Positions 29,000 to 38,895 of a DNA stretch of 51,566 nucleotides are shown here, in pieces. Every line of letters begins with the position of its first letter. The first letter of the stretch is position 1. The stretch lies in NCBI GenBank assembly GCA_016209885.1, contig JACQVF010000063.1, positions 1 through 51,566 of the forward strand, given 5' to 3'. A program made the translations under genes and the position numbers. The notes below the pieces were generated by a model. It made no database searches. It was not told the DNA's origin and worked only from the letters and a program-made list of their open reading frames with translations. Origin of the DNA: Gemmatimonadota bacterium. Its GTDB lineage: Bacteria; Gemmatimonadota; Gemmatimonadetes; Longimicrobiales; Gaopeijiaceae.

Positions 29000-29028
29000 A
29001 TAATGCAAAGCACCCCCATGCGTGTCAA
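29000..29028 (-). promoter_or_regulatory. Promoter of the exbB-like/GWxTD operon
   Basis: On the minus strand a perfect TTGACA (29028-29023) is followed after exactly 17 bp by CATTAT (29005-29000), 4 of 6 consensus positions. An imperfect dyad GTAGACG/CGTCTAC lies at 28924-28948 in the leader. The start site would be near 28993. Confidence 0.65.
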
Positions 29029-29047
29029 CCCCTGCGATCCTACGATG

Positions 29048-30073
29048 CTACGATGGGCCGAATGGGGCCAGCCTCGCCTGCGGCACAACCTTAAGACACG
29101 CGGCAAGGCGCGCGGGGGCCTTCTCCTCCAGCGGCGGCAGGACCTTGCGGCACTCGTCGTCCTTAAGGGGGCTGGGGCAGCGGGGGTAAAACGGGCAGCC
29201 CGCGGGCGGATTCGCGGGGCTCGGGATGTCGCCCGCCAGCACGATCCGCTCACGCCTGCCGCGCCGGGCCGCGTCCGGGTTCGGCACCGCGGAGAGCAGC
29301 GCCCGCGTGTACGGATGCTTGGGATCCCGGTACAGTTCACGGGCCGGCGCCAGCTCCACGATGCGCCCGAGGTACATGACCGCCACGCGGTCGCTCACGT
29401 GCTCGACGAGCGCGAGGTCGTGGGCGATGAAGAGATACGTGAGTCCGAGCTCCGCCTGCAGGTCCTTGAGCAGGTTGATGACCTGCGCACGCACGGAGAC
29501 GTCCAGCGCCGAAACCGGCTCGTCGCACACGATGAACTCCGGCTCCACGGAGAGGGCGCGGGCGATCCCGATGCGCTGGCGCTGGCCGCCGCTGAACTCG
29601 TGGGGGTAGCGGTTGGCGTGCGCGGGGAGGAGTCCGACGAGCTCGAGAAGCCGGCGGATGCGGGCGTCGGCGTCCCGGGGTGAGGCGGCGAGCCCGTGCA
29701 CGCCGAGGATCTCACGGAGCATGTCGCCCACGGTCATGCGCGGGTTCAGGGAGCCGAACGGGTCCTGAAAAACCATCTGGGCGCGGCGCCTGAGCCCGCG
29801 TAGCTCGTGGCGGTCCATCTCGAGGATGCTCCTGCCAGCGAAGAAGACGGTGCCCGACGTGGGCTCCACGAGGCGCAGGAGCGCGCGTGCAGCGGTGGTC
29901 TTCCCGCACCCCGACTCTCCCACGAGGCCCACGCTCTCCCCCTTCTGGAGCGTGAGCGAGATGCCATCCACGGCCCGCACGGTGCCGACGACGCGGCCGA
30001 AGGCGCCTCGCCGCACCGGGTAGTGCTTCTTCAGGTCGCGGGCCTCCACCAGGACGGAGGGCGCCTCACTCAC
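29048..30073 (-). CDS. oppF: Oligopeptide ABC transporter ATPase, OppF/DppF type
   Basis: One of two ATPases powering peptide import; cytosolic side of the membrane. Visible: Walker [17 protein letters not shown]-loop [17 protein letters not shown], signature [16 protein letters not shown], Walker [15 protein letters not shown], switch His in IAHDL, and the C-terminal oligopeptide-ATPase extension with the FYPRCP cysteine cluster. GTG 30073 is selected because GAGGGAG lies about 8 bases upstream and the family begins with [15 protein letters not shown]; the open frame upstream reads into low-complexity sequence. A 147-base gap separates it from oppD. It is the last gene of the permease operon. 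Confidence 0.95.
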   Translation of the reverse strand: MSEAPSVLVEARDLKKHYPVRRGAFGRVVGTVRAVDGISLTLQKGESVGLVGESGCGKTTAARALLRLVEPTSGTVFFAGRSILEMDRHELRGLRRRAQMVFQDPFGSLNPRMTVGDMLREILGVHGLAASPRDADARIRRLLELVGLLPAHANRYPHEFSGGQRQRIGIARALSVEPEFIVCDEPVSALDVSVRAQVINLLKDLQAELGLTYLFIAHDLALVEHVSDRVAVMYLGRIVELAPARELYRDPKHPYTRALLSAVPNPDAARRGRRERIVLAGDIPSPANPPAGCPFYPRCPSPLKDDECRKVLPPLEEKAPARLAACLKVVPQARLAPFGPS

Positions 30074-30220
30074 GGACGGACTCCCTCGGGGCGCCACACA
30101 GCGTTCCGTCCCGCGCCGGCGTTCGGCGCGCGGCCCCGGAAGCACGGGGTTCAAGCGTCGCGGTCGGGCATCGGGAGGTCATTCGGCCGATTCTTGCGCC
30201 GACGGTGCCGCTACCTCCTT

Positions 30221-31270
30221 TCACCACGCCGCCTCCCAGACCCCGGGCTTCCGGCGCGCGGGCTCCTCCACGAGCCAGCAGCGGGCGCCGCGACCCGGCG
30301 CGGAGCTGAACAAGGGCGGCGCCGCAGCGCCGCAGCGCTCCCACGCGTGGGGGCACCGGTCGTGGAAGCGGCAGCCGTCGGGCCAGCTCTCGGGCCCGGG
30401 GACGACGCCCGGGATCGCGGAGAGGCGTGCCCGCGGGTCACCCAGGCGCGGGAGCGACGCCAGAAGCCCCTGGGTGTACGGATGCCGCGGCGCCTCGAAC
30501 ACCTCGCGTGCGGTTCCGCACTCGACGATCTGGCCCGCATACATCACCGCGACGCGGTCGCAGAACTCGGCGACGACACCCAGGTCGTGGGTGATGAGGA
30601 GCACGGCCATCCCATGGCGATGCCGGAGCTCGGCCAAGAGCTCGAGGATCTGAGCCTGGATCGTCACATCCAGCGCCGTGGTCGGCTCGTCCGCAATGAG
30701 CACGTCCGGCTCACAGGACAGCGCCATGGCGATCATGACCCGCTGTCGCATTCCGCCGGAGAGCTGGTGCGGGTACGCGTCGAGGGCGCGGTCGGGGTCG
30801 GGGATCCCCACCTCCTGGAGCATCGCCTCGGCCGCCTGCCGCGCCGCCCGCGCCCGGAGTCCGCGGTGCAGCGAGAGCGTCTCCCCGATCTGGTCGCCCA
30901 CCGTGAAGACGGGGTTCAGGGATGTGAGCGGCTCCTGGAAGATCATGGCGATGCGGTCGCCGCGGATCCGTCGCATCTCGGCGGCGGAGAGCGCCATGAG
31001 CTCGGTGCCGCGGAACCGCACGGAGCTGCCCGCAACGATGCGGCCCGGCGGCTCCGGGACGAGCCGCAGGATGGAGAGCGCCGTGACCGTCTTCCCGCAC
31101 CCGGACTCGCCCACCAGCCCGAGGGTCTCGCCCTGTGCGAGATCGAAGGAGACGCCGTCCACCGCCCGGGCGAGCCCCGTCTCCGTGGCGAAGTACGTGC
31201 GCAGCTCGTTCAGCTCCAGGACCGCCGGGCCGGGAGACGCGGCGCGCCCAACCGCGGTCGCCCCGGTCAT
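30221..31270 (-). CDS. oppD: Oligopeptide ABC transporter ATPase, OppD/DppD type
   Basis: The partner ATPase to oppF. Walker [17 protein letters not shown]-loop [20 protein letters not shown], signature [16 protein letters not shown], Walker [15 protein letters not shown], switch His in LITHDLGV, and the C-terminal [11 protein letters not shown] segment characteristic of peptide-transporter ATPases, which can bind an Fe-S cluster in some homologues. ATG 31270 overlaps the stop of oppC (ATGA), so these are translationally coupled. Length (349 aa) is normal. Confidence 0.96.
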   Translation of the reverse strand: MTGATAVGRAASPGPAVLELNELRTYFATETGLARAVDGVSFDLAQGETLGLVGESGCGKTVTALSILRLVPEPPGRIVAGSSVRFRGTELMALSAAEMRRIRGDRIAMIFQEPLTSLNPVFTVGDQIGETLSLHRGLRARAARQAAEAMLQEVGIPDPDRALDAYPHQLSGGMRQRVMIAMALSCEPDVLIADEPTTALDVTIQAQILELLAELRHRHGMAVLLITHDLGVVAEFCDRVAVMYAGQIVECGTAREVFEAPRHPYTQGLLASLPRLGDPRARLSAIPGVVPGPESWPDGCRFHDRCPHAWERCGAAAPPLFSSAPGRGARCWLVEEPARRKPGVWEAAW

Positions 31271-32388
31271 ACGCGCAGCCGCGGGTCGAGGGCGTCGCGC
31301 AGGCCGTCGCCCACCAGGTTAAACGCCAGCACCGTGATCACGATGGCGAGCCCGGGGAACGTGGAGAGCCACCACGCGCCCAGGAGGTGGTCGCGCCCGT
31401 CCGCCACCATGGTGCCCCAGGACGGCGTCGGCGGCTGCACGCCGAGCCCCAGGAACGACAGGCCCGCCTCCAAAACGATCACGTTGCCGATCCCCAACGT
31501 GGCCGCCACGATCACCGGCGCGAGCGCGTTCGGAATGAGGTGCCGCAGCACGATCCGCGAGCGGGAGAAGCCCAGCGCCCGTGCCGCCAGCACGAACTCC
31601 CGCTCCTTGAGGCTCAGCACCTCGCCGCGCACGATGCGCGCCGTGCCCGGCCACTGAGTGAGCCCCAGCACCGCGACGATGAGGAAGATGGACGGCCTGA
31701 ACACCGCGATGATCGTGATCAGGAGCACCAGCGGCGGGAACGAGATCACCATGTCCACGAACCGCATGATCACCGCTTCCGCCCTGCCGCCCAGGTAGCC
31801 GGCGACCGCGCCCACCAGCGTGCCGATCGAGAGGCTGATGGCCACGGCCACGAACCCGATGGTCAGGGAGATTCGCGCACCGTAGAGGATGCGGGCGAGC
31901 ACGTCCCGCGCGAAACTGTCCGTGCCGAACCAGTAGGCGCCCGACGGCGCGAGCAGCCGCTCCGTGAGGAGGTCGCCCTGATGGATCGGGTCATGGGGCG
32001 CTAGAAGCGGGGTGAGCAGCGCAGCCGCGTAGAGCAGCACGATGGCGGCGAGCCCCGCGACCGCCGGGCGGTTGCGGCGGAACGCTCGCGTCACGAGCTG
32101 CCGCTGGACCGCACGCACACGGGCGGCCGGACGCCCGGCGCCGCTCACGTCTCGGCGCGAGAGCAGCCAGACGGCCGCGAGCCCGCCGGCCAGCGAGAGG
32201 ACCGCGATCCAGCCGTCGAGCGCCCCGTGCGAGAGTACCGCGACGATCCGCTCCCCGCGCCAGATCGCCAGGGCCACGAGCGCGGTCCAGGAGGAGAGGA
32301 GGACCCAACCCCGGGCCGCTCGGCCCGAGACGAGCTGCGGCGCGCCGGGCAGCACGGCGGACAGGAACCGCGCGCCCGCGTCACTCAT
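31267..32388 (-). CDS. oppC: Peptide ABC transporter permease OppC/DppC with extra N-terminal membrane domain
   Basis: An inner-membrane permease subunit. The conserved core begins near residue 95 ([20 protein letters not shown]), has the [15 protein letters not shown] and [20 protein letters not shown] marks, and the EAA loop [20 protein letters not shown]. Typical OppC proteins are about 290-300 aa; this one has 373 because of a 90-residue N-terminal addition with two or three hydrophobic segments ([20 protein letters not shown]..., [18 protein letters not shown]) that resembles small PGxGQ-type membrane domains. Its start overlaps oppB by 8 bases and its end overlaps oppD. Confidence 0.93.
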   Translation of the reverse strand: MSDAGARFLSAVLPGAPQLVSGRAARGWVLLSSWTALVALAIWRGERIVAVLSHGALDGWIAVLSLAGGLAAVWLLSRRDVSGAGRPAARVRAVQRQLVTRAFRRNRPAVAGLAAIVLLYAAALLTPLLAPHDPIHQGDLLTERLLAPSGAYWFGTDSFARDVLARILYGARISLTIGFVAVAISLSIGTLVGAVAGYLGGRAEAVIMRFVDMVISFPPLVLLITIIAVFRPSIFLIVAVLGLTQWPGTARIVRGEVLSLKEREFVLAARALGFSRSRIVLRHLIPNALAPVIVAATLGIGNVIVLEAGLSFLGLGVQPPTPSWGTMVADGRDHLLGAWWLSTFPGLAIVITVLAFNLVGDGLRDALDPRLRV

Positions 32389-33367
32389 AGCGGATCCTCG
32401 GGTCCACCACGGCGTAGAGCACGTCCGCGATCAGGTTGCCGATCACGACGATCACCGCGAAGAGGAAGCTCCCCGCCATGACCACTGGGTAGTCCCTCTG
32501 GCTGATCGCCTCCACCACCAGGCGCCCCATCCCCGGCCAGGCGAACACCGTCTCGACGAACACCGCGCCACTGAAGAGGAAGGGCAGGTAGAGCCCGACC
32601 AATGTGACCACAGGAATCAGTGCGTTGCGGAGCGCGTGCTTGAAGATCACGCGCGCCTCGTCCAGCCCCTTCGCGCGCGCCGTGCGGATGTAATCCTGGC
32701 GGATCACCTCCAGCATGCTGCTCCGCGTGTACCGCGCGACGCCCGCCGCCAGGACGAGGGCCAGGGAGAGCGCCGGAAGCGTCAGGTGCAGAAGGCGGTC
32801 TCGCAGCCGCTCGAGCGGCGAAAGGAACTCGTAATCGACGCTCGTCATGCCGGAGGCCGGAAACCAGATGGGCCAGTCCCAGCGTGTCTTCGCATTCAGG
32901 CTGAAGACCAGGATCAGCATCAGGGCGAGCCAGAAGGACGGCATCGAGTAGAAGAACAGCGCGCCCACGCTCAGCGCCGCGTCCGCGGGCGAGTATTGGC
33001 GCACCGCCTGAATCACCCCCAGGACCACACCCACGAGGAACGCGAGGGCCAGGGCACACGCCGACAGCAGGAGCGTGTTCGGCAGGATCTCCAGGATCAG
33101 CTCCGCCACGGGACGGCTGCGGGCGATGGAGAACCCGAAGTCGCCCGTCAGAAACGCCGCCAGCCAGCGCACATAGCGGACGTGCACGGGCTGGTCGAGC
33201 CCCAGGTTCCGCCGCATCTGCGCGATGGCCTCCGGCGAGACATTGGGCCCGAAGTAGAGGGAGGTGGGATCGCCGGGCGCCAGGCTCAGGATGAAGAAGA
33301 TGATGGTGGCGATCCCGATCACGAGCGGGACCGCGCCGACGAGCCGCCGGGCAATGTACGCGGTCAT
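32381..33367 (-). CDS. oppB: Peptide ABC transporter permease, OppB/DppB type
   Basis: The second permease subunit, 328 aa with about six membrane segments. The N-terminal IARRLVGAVPLVIGIATIIF, the family segment RNLGLDQPVHVRYVRWLAAF and the EAA loop EVIRQDYIRTARAKGLDEAR, followed by LRNALIPVVTLVGLYLPFLF, identify it. It overlaps oppC by 8 bases and starts 59 bases after the stop of the binding-protein gene, consistent with one operon. Confidence 0.95.
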   Translation of the reverse strand: MTAYIARRLVGAVPLVIGIATIIFFILSLAPGDPTSLYFGPNVSPEAIAQMRRNLGLDQPVHVRYVRWLAAFLTGDFGFSIARSRPVAELILEILPNTLLLSACALALAFLVGVVLGVIQAVRQYSPADAALSVGALFFYSMPSFWLALMLILVFSLNAKTRWDWPIWFPASGMTSVDYEFLSPLERLRDRLLHLTLPALSLALVLAAGVARYTRSSMLEVIRQDYIRTARAKGLDEARVIFKHALRNALIPVVTLVGLYLPFLFSGAVFVETVFAWPGMGRLVVEAISQRDYPVVMAGSFLFAVIVVIGNLIADVLYAVVDPRIRYE

Positions 33368-33425
33368 GGGAGCCGGGATCCGCTCTCCGCGCTAGCGCTC
33401 ACCTCTCGCCCGGCAGTCCGCTCCC

Positions 33426-35162
33426 TCACCGCGCCGCTGCGCGCCCGCGCTCCCTCCGCTCTTCCGGCGGGATCCACCACTGCCGGGCGTTCACCCAGTC
33501 GCCGCGCACGTCCATGACCGCGTCGCGCAGGCGGCGGCTCACCCCGTCGAGCCGCTCCGAGAAGTAGAGGTACATGTACGGCTGGAGCTCGACGATCAGC
33601 GTCTGGTAGTCCCGCCAGAGAGGGATCGCCTCCTCCCGGTTCGCCACCAGGGGCAGCGTGTCCAGGAGCCGGTCCACTCGCGGGTCCTCGAGGCCGACCC
33701 ACCCGTACGGCTGTTCGGCGCTTTGGGAGTGGAAGAGGTCGCGCTCGTCCAGGTTGAAGTCCACTACCCAGGCCATGACGACGCCGTCGAAGTCGCGCAG
33801 CTCGGGCGTGTTGAGCTGGTTCAGCAGCGTGGCCCACTCGACGATCTGCGGCTCCACCACGATCCCCAGCTCGGCCAGGTTCGCCTGCACGACCTCGGCG
33901 ATGTCGGCACGCGCCTGGTTCCCCTTGTTCGACTTGAGGGTGAAGCGGAAGGGCACACCGTCGGCGTTCTCGCGGACGCCGTCGCCGTCGCGGTCGATCC
34001 ACCCCGCCTCCTCCAGCAACTTCGCGGCGCCCTTCGGATCGTACGGCAATCCGCCGGCGAACGACGGATCATAGGCCCAGTGGAACGGTGGCACGCCCGC
34101 GTTCGCGATCCGGCCGTAGCCCTGGAGGATCGCGTCCACGATGGTCTGACGGTTCACCGCCATGGTGAGCGCGCGGCGCACGCGCGGGTCGGCGAACTGC
34201 GGCCTACGGGCGTTCCAGACGACGAAGACGTACTGGCGGAACGGGAAATGCCGCAGCTCCGCCGCCTGGGACGCCTGGACTTCCTTCCCCTGGCTCGGTC
34301 CCACGCCCACGTAGAGGTCGATGTTCCCCGTGAGCAGCTCCGTGAGCAGCGTGGTCTGCTCGAGAATGATCCGGTAGAGCAGTCGGTCGAGGTAGGGGCG
34401 CCCGCCCAGCCCCGCGGGGAAGAACGGGTTCGCCCCGAACGTCCAGGCCTCGTCCTGGCGGTGCTCGATGAAGCGGAATGGGCCGTTCCCCACGGGGCAG
34501 CGGGTGCCGAAGGGGTGCTGCTTGAGCTCCGCGGGCGGCACGTCCTCGAGCAGGTGCCGCGGCATGATCGCCGTCGCGCGCCACGGGTCCAGGAACTCGG
34601 CGTGGGGCTGCATGCGAAGCTTCACGGTGAACGAGTCCAACACCTCCACCCCCTCACGCCCCTTCACATAGTGCGTCCAGTAGGAGGCGTTGGGAAACGC
34701 CGTCGCCGGGTCCGTGGCCCGCAGGTACGTGAACTCGACGTCGTACGCGGTGCTCTGGGTCCCGTCGTGCCAGTAGACGTCGTCGCGGAGGTAGAAGGTG
34801 AGCTCCCGCTCGTCGTCCGAGACCTCCCAGGCGCGCGCCAGGTAGGGGGCGGGCCTGAGCTCAGCGTCGTACTCGATGAGTGTCATCAGATTGACGAAGC
34901 TCTGGAACTGGGAGGCCGTGTAGTCCGCCGAGACGAGGCCGTTCATCCCGTCGGCGATTTCGCCGTAGGATGCGGTCACCGCGGTGCCCCCGTGCTGCGG
35001 ATCCGTGAGCGCCGCGGGTGCGGTGGCGAAAAAGGAGTCCACCCGCGCGAGCGCGCGAGCGCAGAAGTCGTCCGCCGTACTGCGCGCACGCTCGCCGGCG
35101 CAGGCGGCCGCGAGTAGGCTCGCCGCAGCCACGAGCGCCACCGCCTGCCCGCGGAGGCTCAT
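33426..35162 (-). CDS. oppA: Peptide-binding lipoprotein of the ABC transporter (SBP family 5)
   Basis: The extracytoplasmic receptor of the permease. The signal peptide ends at a lipobox (SLLAAAC near residue 21), so it is lipid-anchored. It has the family-5 pattern: YDAELRPAPYLARAWEVSDD, the WHDGTQSTAYDVEFTY motif, VRRALTMAVNRQTIVDAIL, and DRDGDGVRENADGVPFRFTL in the C-terminal lobe, with total length 578 aa, normal for the family. The lipoyl-transferase gene ends just 20 bases upstream. Peptide or other small-solute specificity cannot be told from sequence. Confidence 0.93.
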   Translation of the reverse strand: MSLRGQAVALVAAASLLAAACAGERARSTADDFCARALARVDSFFATAPAALTDPQHGGTAVTASYGEIADGMNGLVSADYTASQFQSFVNLMTLIEYDAELRPAPYLARAWEVSDDERELTFYLRDDVYWHDGTQSTAYDVEFTYLRATDPATAFPNASYWTHYVKGREGVEVLDSFTVKLRMQPHAEFLDPWRATAIMPRHLLEDVPPAELKQHPFGTRCPVGNGPFRFIEHRQDEAWTFGANPFFPAGLGGRPYLDRLLYRIILEQTTLLTELLTGNIDLYVGVGPSQGKEVQASQAAELRHFPFRQYVFVVWNARRPQFADPRVRRALTMAVNRQTIVDAILQGYGRIANAGVPPFHWAYDPSFAGGLPYDPKGAAKLLEEAGWIDRDGDGVRENADGVPFRFTLKSNKGNQARADIAEVVQANLAELGIVVEPQIVEWATLLNQLNTPELRDFDGVVMAWVVDFNLDERDLFHSQSAEQPYGWVGLEDPRVDRLLDTLPLVANREEAIPLWRDYQTLIVELQPYMYLYFSERLDGVSRRLRDAVMDVRGDWVNARQWWIPPEERRERGRAAAR

Positions 35163-35181
35163 CGGTCGCCTCGCTGCTGGA

Positions 35182-35988
35182 TCACCGACGCCACGTCCAC
35201 TCCGGGGAAGCGTAACGTTCTCGGTATGCTTCGGCCAGCTCCGTCTCCCGGGGCCGAAGCGCGCTCACGCGCTCACCCGCGGCAAGGGTCCGCTGGAAGC
35301 CCCTGATCACGGCCTTGGCCACTGCCTCCCACGGGGGCGCTTCGCTGAGCAGCCCCGCCAGTGTGGCGGGCGGAGCGCCCGCGGAACCGCCACCCAGCTC
35401 GAGCACCGCCCCCTGGTCCCCGTCGAGGAGGAGCGACCCGTGCTGCAGGAGCGCGCCTCCCACGCGGACCTGGGCGCTCCCCACAAGCTTGCGGCCGGCC
35501 ACCACCAGCTCCCCTGGCGCGGCGGCCAGGAAGCACGGTGCGCTCGTCCGCTCTGCCCGCGCACCCTCGGCGCCATCCGCGATCCGCGCCGCCACGCCCA
35601 GCTCCGCGAGGGCAGACCTCAGCGCCTCGTTGATCCGAACATAGAGGGCGCGGAGCCCGCGGACATCCCGGAGCGGCACGATCACGGCGTAGGTGAGCTC
35701 GCGGTCGTGCAGCACGGCGCGACCGCCCGTGGGCCGGCGCACAAACGCGACACCGCGCGCCCTCGCCCCCTCCGCGTCATAGCGCCCGCGCGCCGGCTCG
35801 TTCCGCCCGAACGAGATGGTCGGCTCCGACCAGCGGTAGAGACGCAACACCCCGGTGACCGGCGTCGCCGCGGCCGCTAGGGCGTGATCGATGGCCATGT
35901 TTTCGGCGCCGCAGCGCGGCTCGTGGAGCAGAATCCTCCAGCTCAGCCTGTGCACGAGCGCATCCAGGGAGCGGTCCCCGGGGCTCAC
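35182..35988 (-). CDS. lipM: Lipoyl/octanoyl transferase (LipM/LplA family)
   Basis: A biotin/lipoate A/B protein-ligase domain protein that attaches octanoyl or lipoyl groups to lipoyl domains. Visible: RLYRWSEPTISFGRNEP, the RRPTGGRAVLHDRELTYAV block with the catalytic-site glycines, and PCFLAAAPGELVVAGRKLVG with Cys152 and the conserved Lys. A cysteine at this point followed by GRK-type lysine matches LipM (octanoyl-transferase) enzymes, rather than LplA, which lacks it. It starts at 35988 overlapping the gcvPB stop (ATGA) and lies one gene away from gcvPA and two from gcvH, so the likely substrate is GcvH of this operon. LplA-like ligase activity remains an alternative. Confidence 0.82.
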   Translation of the reverse strand: MSPGDRSLDALVHRLSWRILLHEPRCGAENMAIDHALAAAATPVTGVLRLYRWSEPTISFGRNEPARGRYDAEGARARGVAFVRRPTGGRAVLHDRELTYAVIVPLRDVRGLRALYVRINEALRSALAELGVAARIADGAEGARAERTSAPCFLAAAPGELVVAGRKLVGSAQVRVGGALLQHGSLLLDGDQGAVLELGGGSAGAPPATLAGLLSEAPPWEAVAKAVIRGFQRTLAAGERVSALRPRETELAEAYRERYASPEWTWRR

Positions 35989-37484
35989 CGCGCCGCTGCC
36001 GTTTCCGCCCGCGCCGGTGCCCAGGTGTAGCGTACGTCCGGCTGCCGCGCAGCGCGCCCCTCGTCCAGCCGGCCCACCGGCGTGGTGTGCGGGGCCGCCA
36101 GCAACCGCTCGGCGTCCGTCTCCCCCTCCCGCGCGATGGCGAGCAGCGCGTCCGCGAAGCGGTCCAGCTCCTCCCGCGTCTCCGTCTCCGTGGGCTCGAT
36201 CATGAGCGCCTCCGGCACGGTGAGGGGGAAGTAGATCGTGGGCGCGTGCACGCCGAAATCCAGCAGCCGCTTCGCGACATCAAGCGTGCGCACACCGAAG
36301 CGTTTGAGCGGGCTGCCGCTGAACACGGACTCGTGGAGCCCGCGGCCGTACGGCAGCCCGTACTTCCCCACGAGCCGCGCGCTGAGGTACGCGTTGTTCA
36401 GGACGGCGGCCTCAGCGGTCTCCCGGATCCCCGTGTTGCCCAGGCTGCGAATGTACGCGTACGCGCGCACGTGCACGCCGAAGTTGCCCCAGAATCCATG
36501 CATCTTGCCGATAGACTGGGGACGGTCCCAGTCGAGGCGGTACTCGGCGCCCTCTTTCCTTACCACGGGCACAGGGAGGAACGGCGCCACCTGCGCCTTC
36601 ACGCCCACGGGCCCCGAGCCCGGACCACCGCCACCATGGGGAGTGGAGAAGGATTTGTGCGTGTTGAAGTGAAGGATGTCGAACCCCATGTCGCCCGGGC
36701 GCGTCACCCCCATGATGGCGTTCAGGTTCGCGCCGTCCATGTACATGAGGCCGCCCACGCCGTGAACCAGATCGGCGATCTCGAGGATGCGGCGCTCGAA
36801 CTTACCGTGGGTGTTCGGGTTCGTGACCATGAAGCCGGCCACCTCATCATCGAGATGCGCCTTCAGGTCGTCTACGTCCACAAGCCCCTCGGCGTTCGAC
36901 CTCAGCGTCAGGGAGTCGTATCCGGCGAGCGCAACGGTGGCGGGGTTCGTGCCGTGGGCGGAGTCCGGAATCAGGATCCTCGACCGCAGCTTGCCCCGCG
37001 CCTTGTGATAAGCCCGCATGAGAAACACGCCGCTCAGCTCGCCATGGGCGCCCGCAGCAGGCTGTAGCGTCACGGCGTCCATCCCGGAGATCTCCGCCAG
37101 GTACTCCTGGAGCTCATACTGCAGCCTCAGGGCACCCTGCGCCGCGTGGTGCGGCGCGAACGGGTGGACGCCCGCGAACCCGGGCAGCCGCGCCACCTCC
37201 TCGTTCACCTTCGGATTGTACTTCATGGTGCACGAGCCCAGAGGGTAGAGCCCGCGGTCCACGTGGTGGTTGAGGAGCGAAAGCGCGGTGTAGTGACGGA
37301 CCACCTCGTGCTCGGGCACTTCCGGCAGCCGCGGCTCCGCCGCGCGCCGCTGCTCGGGCGCGAGCAGCTCGCCCAGCGGCCGCTCCGGCACGTCCGACGG
37401 CGGCATCGGGGTCCCGCGGCGTCCCGACCGCGACCGCTCGAAGATCAACACCTGCTCGTCATCACGTATGGGAAAACCGGGCAT
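35985..37484 (-). CDS. gcvPB: Glycine dehydrogenase (decarboxylating) subunit 2
   Basis: The PLP-bearing half of the split P-protein that decarboxylates glycine and passes the aminomethyl group to lipoyl-GcvH. The PLP lysine lies in HFNTHKSFSTPHGGGGPGSG (Lys near residue 275), and the active-site loop LGSCTMKYNPKVNEEVA and DSAHGTNPATV are typical. The 499-aa length matches GcvPB. It starts 28 bases after the gcvPA stop. The combination of adjacent A and B subunits is typical of non-proteobacterial lineages. Confidence 0.96.
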   Translation of the reverse strand: MPGFPIRDDEQVLIFERSRSGRRGTPMPPSDVPERPLGELLAPEQRRAAEPRLPEVPEHEVVRHYTALSLLNHHVDRGLYPLGSCTMKYNPKVNEEVARLPGFAGVHPFAPHHAAQGALRLQYELQEYLAEISGMDAVTLQPAAGAHGELSGVFLMRAYHKARGKLRSRILIPDSAHGTNPATVALAGYDSLTLRSNAEGLVDVDDLKAHLDDEVAGFMVTNPNTHGKFERRILEIADLVHGVGGLMYMDGANLNAIMGVTRPGDMGFDILHFNTHKSFSTPHGGGGPGSGPVGVKAQVAPFLPVPVVRKEGAEYRLDWDRPQSIGKMHGFWGNFGVHVRAYAYIRSLGNTGIRETAEAAVLNNAYLSARLVGKYGLPYGRGLHESVFSGSPLKRFGVRTLDVAKRLLDFGVHAPTIYFPLTVPEALMIEPTETETREELDRFADALLAIAREGETDAERLLAAPHTTPVGRLDEGRAARQPDVRYTWAPARAETAAAR

Positions 37485-37512
37485 ACGCCTTCGTCCTCTC
37501 CCTCGACCCCCG

Positions 37513-38853
37513 TCACCGCGCCAGCGCCGCGACCAGCCCGTCGATCTCCTCGCGGCTCCGCTTCTCCGTCACCGCGATGAGCAGCCCGTCCTCGACCCCG
37601 AGCGCCGCGTCGCGGAAGCGGGCCAGATCCACGCCGGCCAGATAGGCGCGGTCGAGCGCCTTCGCGATGAGCTCGCGCGCAGGCTCCGGCGTGCGCACGG
37701 CAAACTCCTTGAAAAACGGTGCCCCGGGAAAGAGCGGCTCGAACCCGTTCACCGCGGTCAGACGCTCGAAGGCGTAGTGCGCCTTGCGCAGCGAGACCTC
37801 GGCCGCCTGCCGCATCCCGGAAAGCCCGAGAACGGCCACGTGCACCGTGGCCGCCAGCGCGTTCAGCGCCTGATTCGTGCAGATGTTCGACGTGGCGCGC
37901 TCGCGCCGGATGTGCTGCTCCCGCGTCTGGAGCGTCAACACAAAGCCACGCCTCCCCCTGGCGTCCACCGTCGCGCCCGCGATCCGCCCCGGCATCTGCC
38001 GGATGAACTCGCGCCTCGCCGCGAGAAGCCCGACGCCGGGACCGCCGAAACTCATGGCGTTCCCCAGCGGCTGGCCCTCCGCGACCGCCACATCCGCGCC
38101 CGACTCACCCGGCGACTTGAGGAGCGCGCTCGCCACCGGATCGAACACGGCGACCAGCAGGGCACCATGCCGGTGCGCCACCTCCGCGGCGTCGTCCCAA
38201 CCCTCGAGGACGCCGAAGAAGTTCGGGCTTTGGACCACCACTGCGGCCGTGTCCCCGTTCACCGCGTCCGCAAGCGCATCGGGATCGCCGGCGCCGTTCT
38301 GCTGCGGGACCGTCCGGACCTCCAGCCCCAGGCCCGCCACGTACGTCTGGAGGACCTTGCGGTAGTGGGGGTGCACCGTCGCGGAGACCACGAGCCGGCG
38401 CCGCCCTCCCACCGCCACAGACGCCATGTGCACGGCCTCCGCCAGCGCCGAGGCGCCGTCGTACATGGACGCGTTCGCCACATCCAGCCCCGCCAGCTCG
38501 CAGACGATCGTCTGGAACTCGTAGATCGCCTGCAGCGTGCCCTGCGCGACCTCGGGTTGATACGGCGTGTACGCCGTGTAGAACTCCGCGCGACGCAAGA
38601 TCTGGTCCACCGCCGCTGGAACGTAGTGGTCGTAGATCCCGGCCCCCGCGAAACACACGGGTAGCTGGTTCAACGCCGCGAGCGAACGCAGCAGCCGCAC
38701 CACCTCCCATTCGGAGAGGGGCGCAGGAAGCTCGAGGTCACGGTCGAGCACGAGCTCCTGCGGAATGTCCGCGTACAGCTCCTCCACGCTCCCGACGCCG
38801 ATGGTCTCGAGCATCGCGCCGACGTCCTCCGCGCTGTGTGGCACGTAACTCAT
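37513..38853 (-). CDS. gcvPA: Glycine dehydrogenase (decarboxylating) subunit 1
   Basis: The other half of the split P-protein; it forms an alpha2-beta2 complex with GcvPB. Typical segments are FAGAGIYDHYVPAAVDQILR, the FYTAYTPYQPEVAQGTLQAI block, EGQPLGNAMSFGGPGVGLLA and RATSNICTNQALNALAATVH. ATG 38853 is the start by homology (MSYVPHS...), 446 aa. An AGGAGG motif lies on the gcvH stop codon 38-43 bases upstream, with an in-frame GTG at 38889 only 2 bases after it, so the N-terminus could be longer by 12 residues. It follows gcvH by about 40 bases. Confidence 0.93.
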   Translation of the reverse strand: MSYVPHSAEDVGAMLETIGVGSVEELYADIPQELVLDRDLELPAPLSEWEVVRLLRSLAALNQLPVCFAGAGIYDHYVPAAVDQILRRAEFYTAYTPYQPEVAQGTLQAIYEFQTIVCELAGLDVANASMYDGASALAEAVHMASVAVGGRRRLVVSATVHPHYRKVLQTYVAGLGLEVRTVPQQNGAGDPDALADAVNGDTAAVVVQSPNFFGVLEGWDDAAEVAHRHGALLVAVFDPVASALLKSPGESGADVAVAEGQPLGNAMSFGGPGVGLLAARREFIRQMPGRIAGATVDARGRRGFVLTLQTREQHIRRERATSNICTNQALNALAATVHVAVLGLSGMRQAAEVSLRKAHYAFERLTAVNGFEPLFPGAPFFKEFAVRTPEPARELIAKALDRAYLAGVDLARFRDAALGVEDGLLIAVTEKRSREEIDGLVAALAR

Positions 38854-38895
38854 GGGATCGCCCGGGGGGCAAAGCCCGCCCGCCGCCACCGCCTC

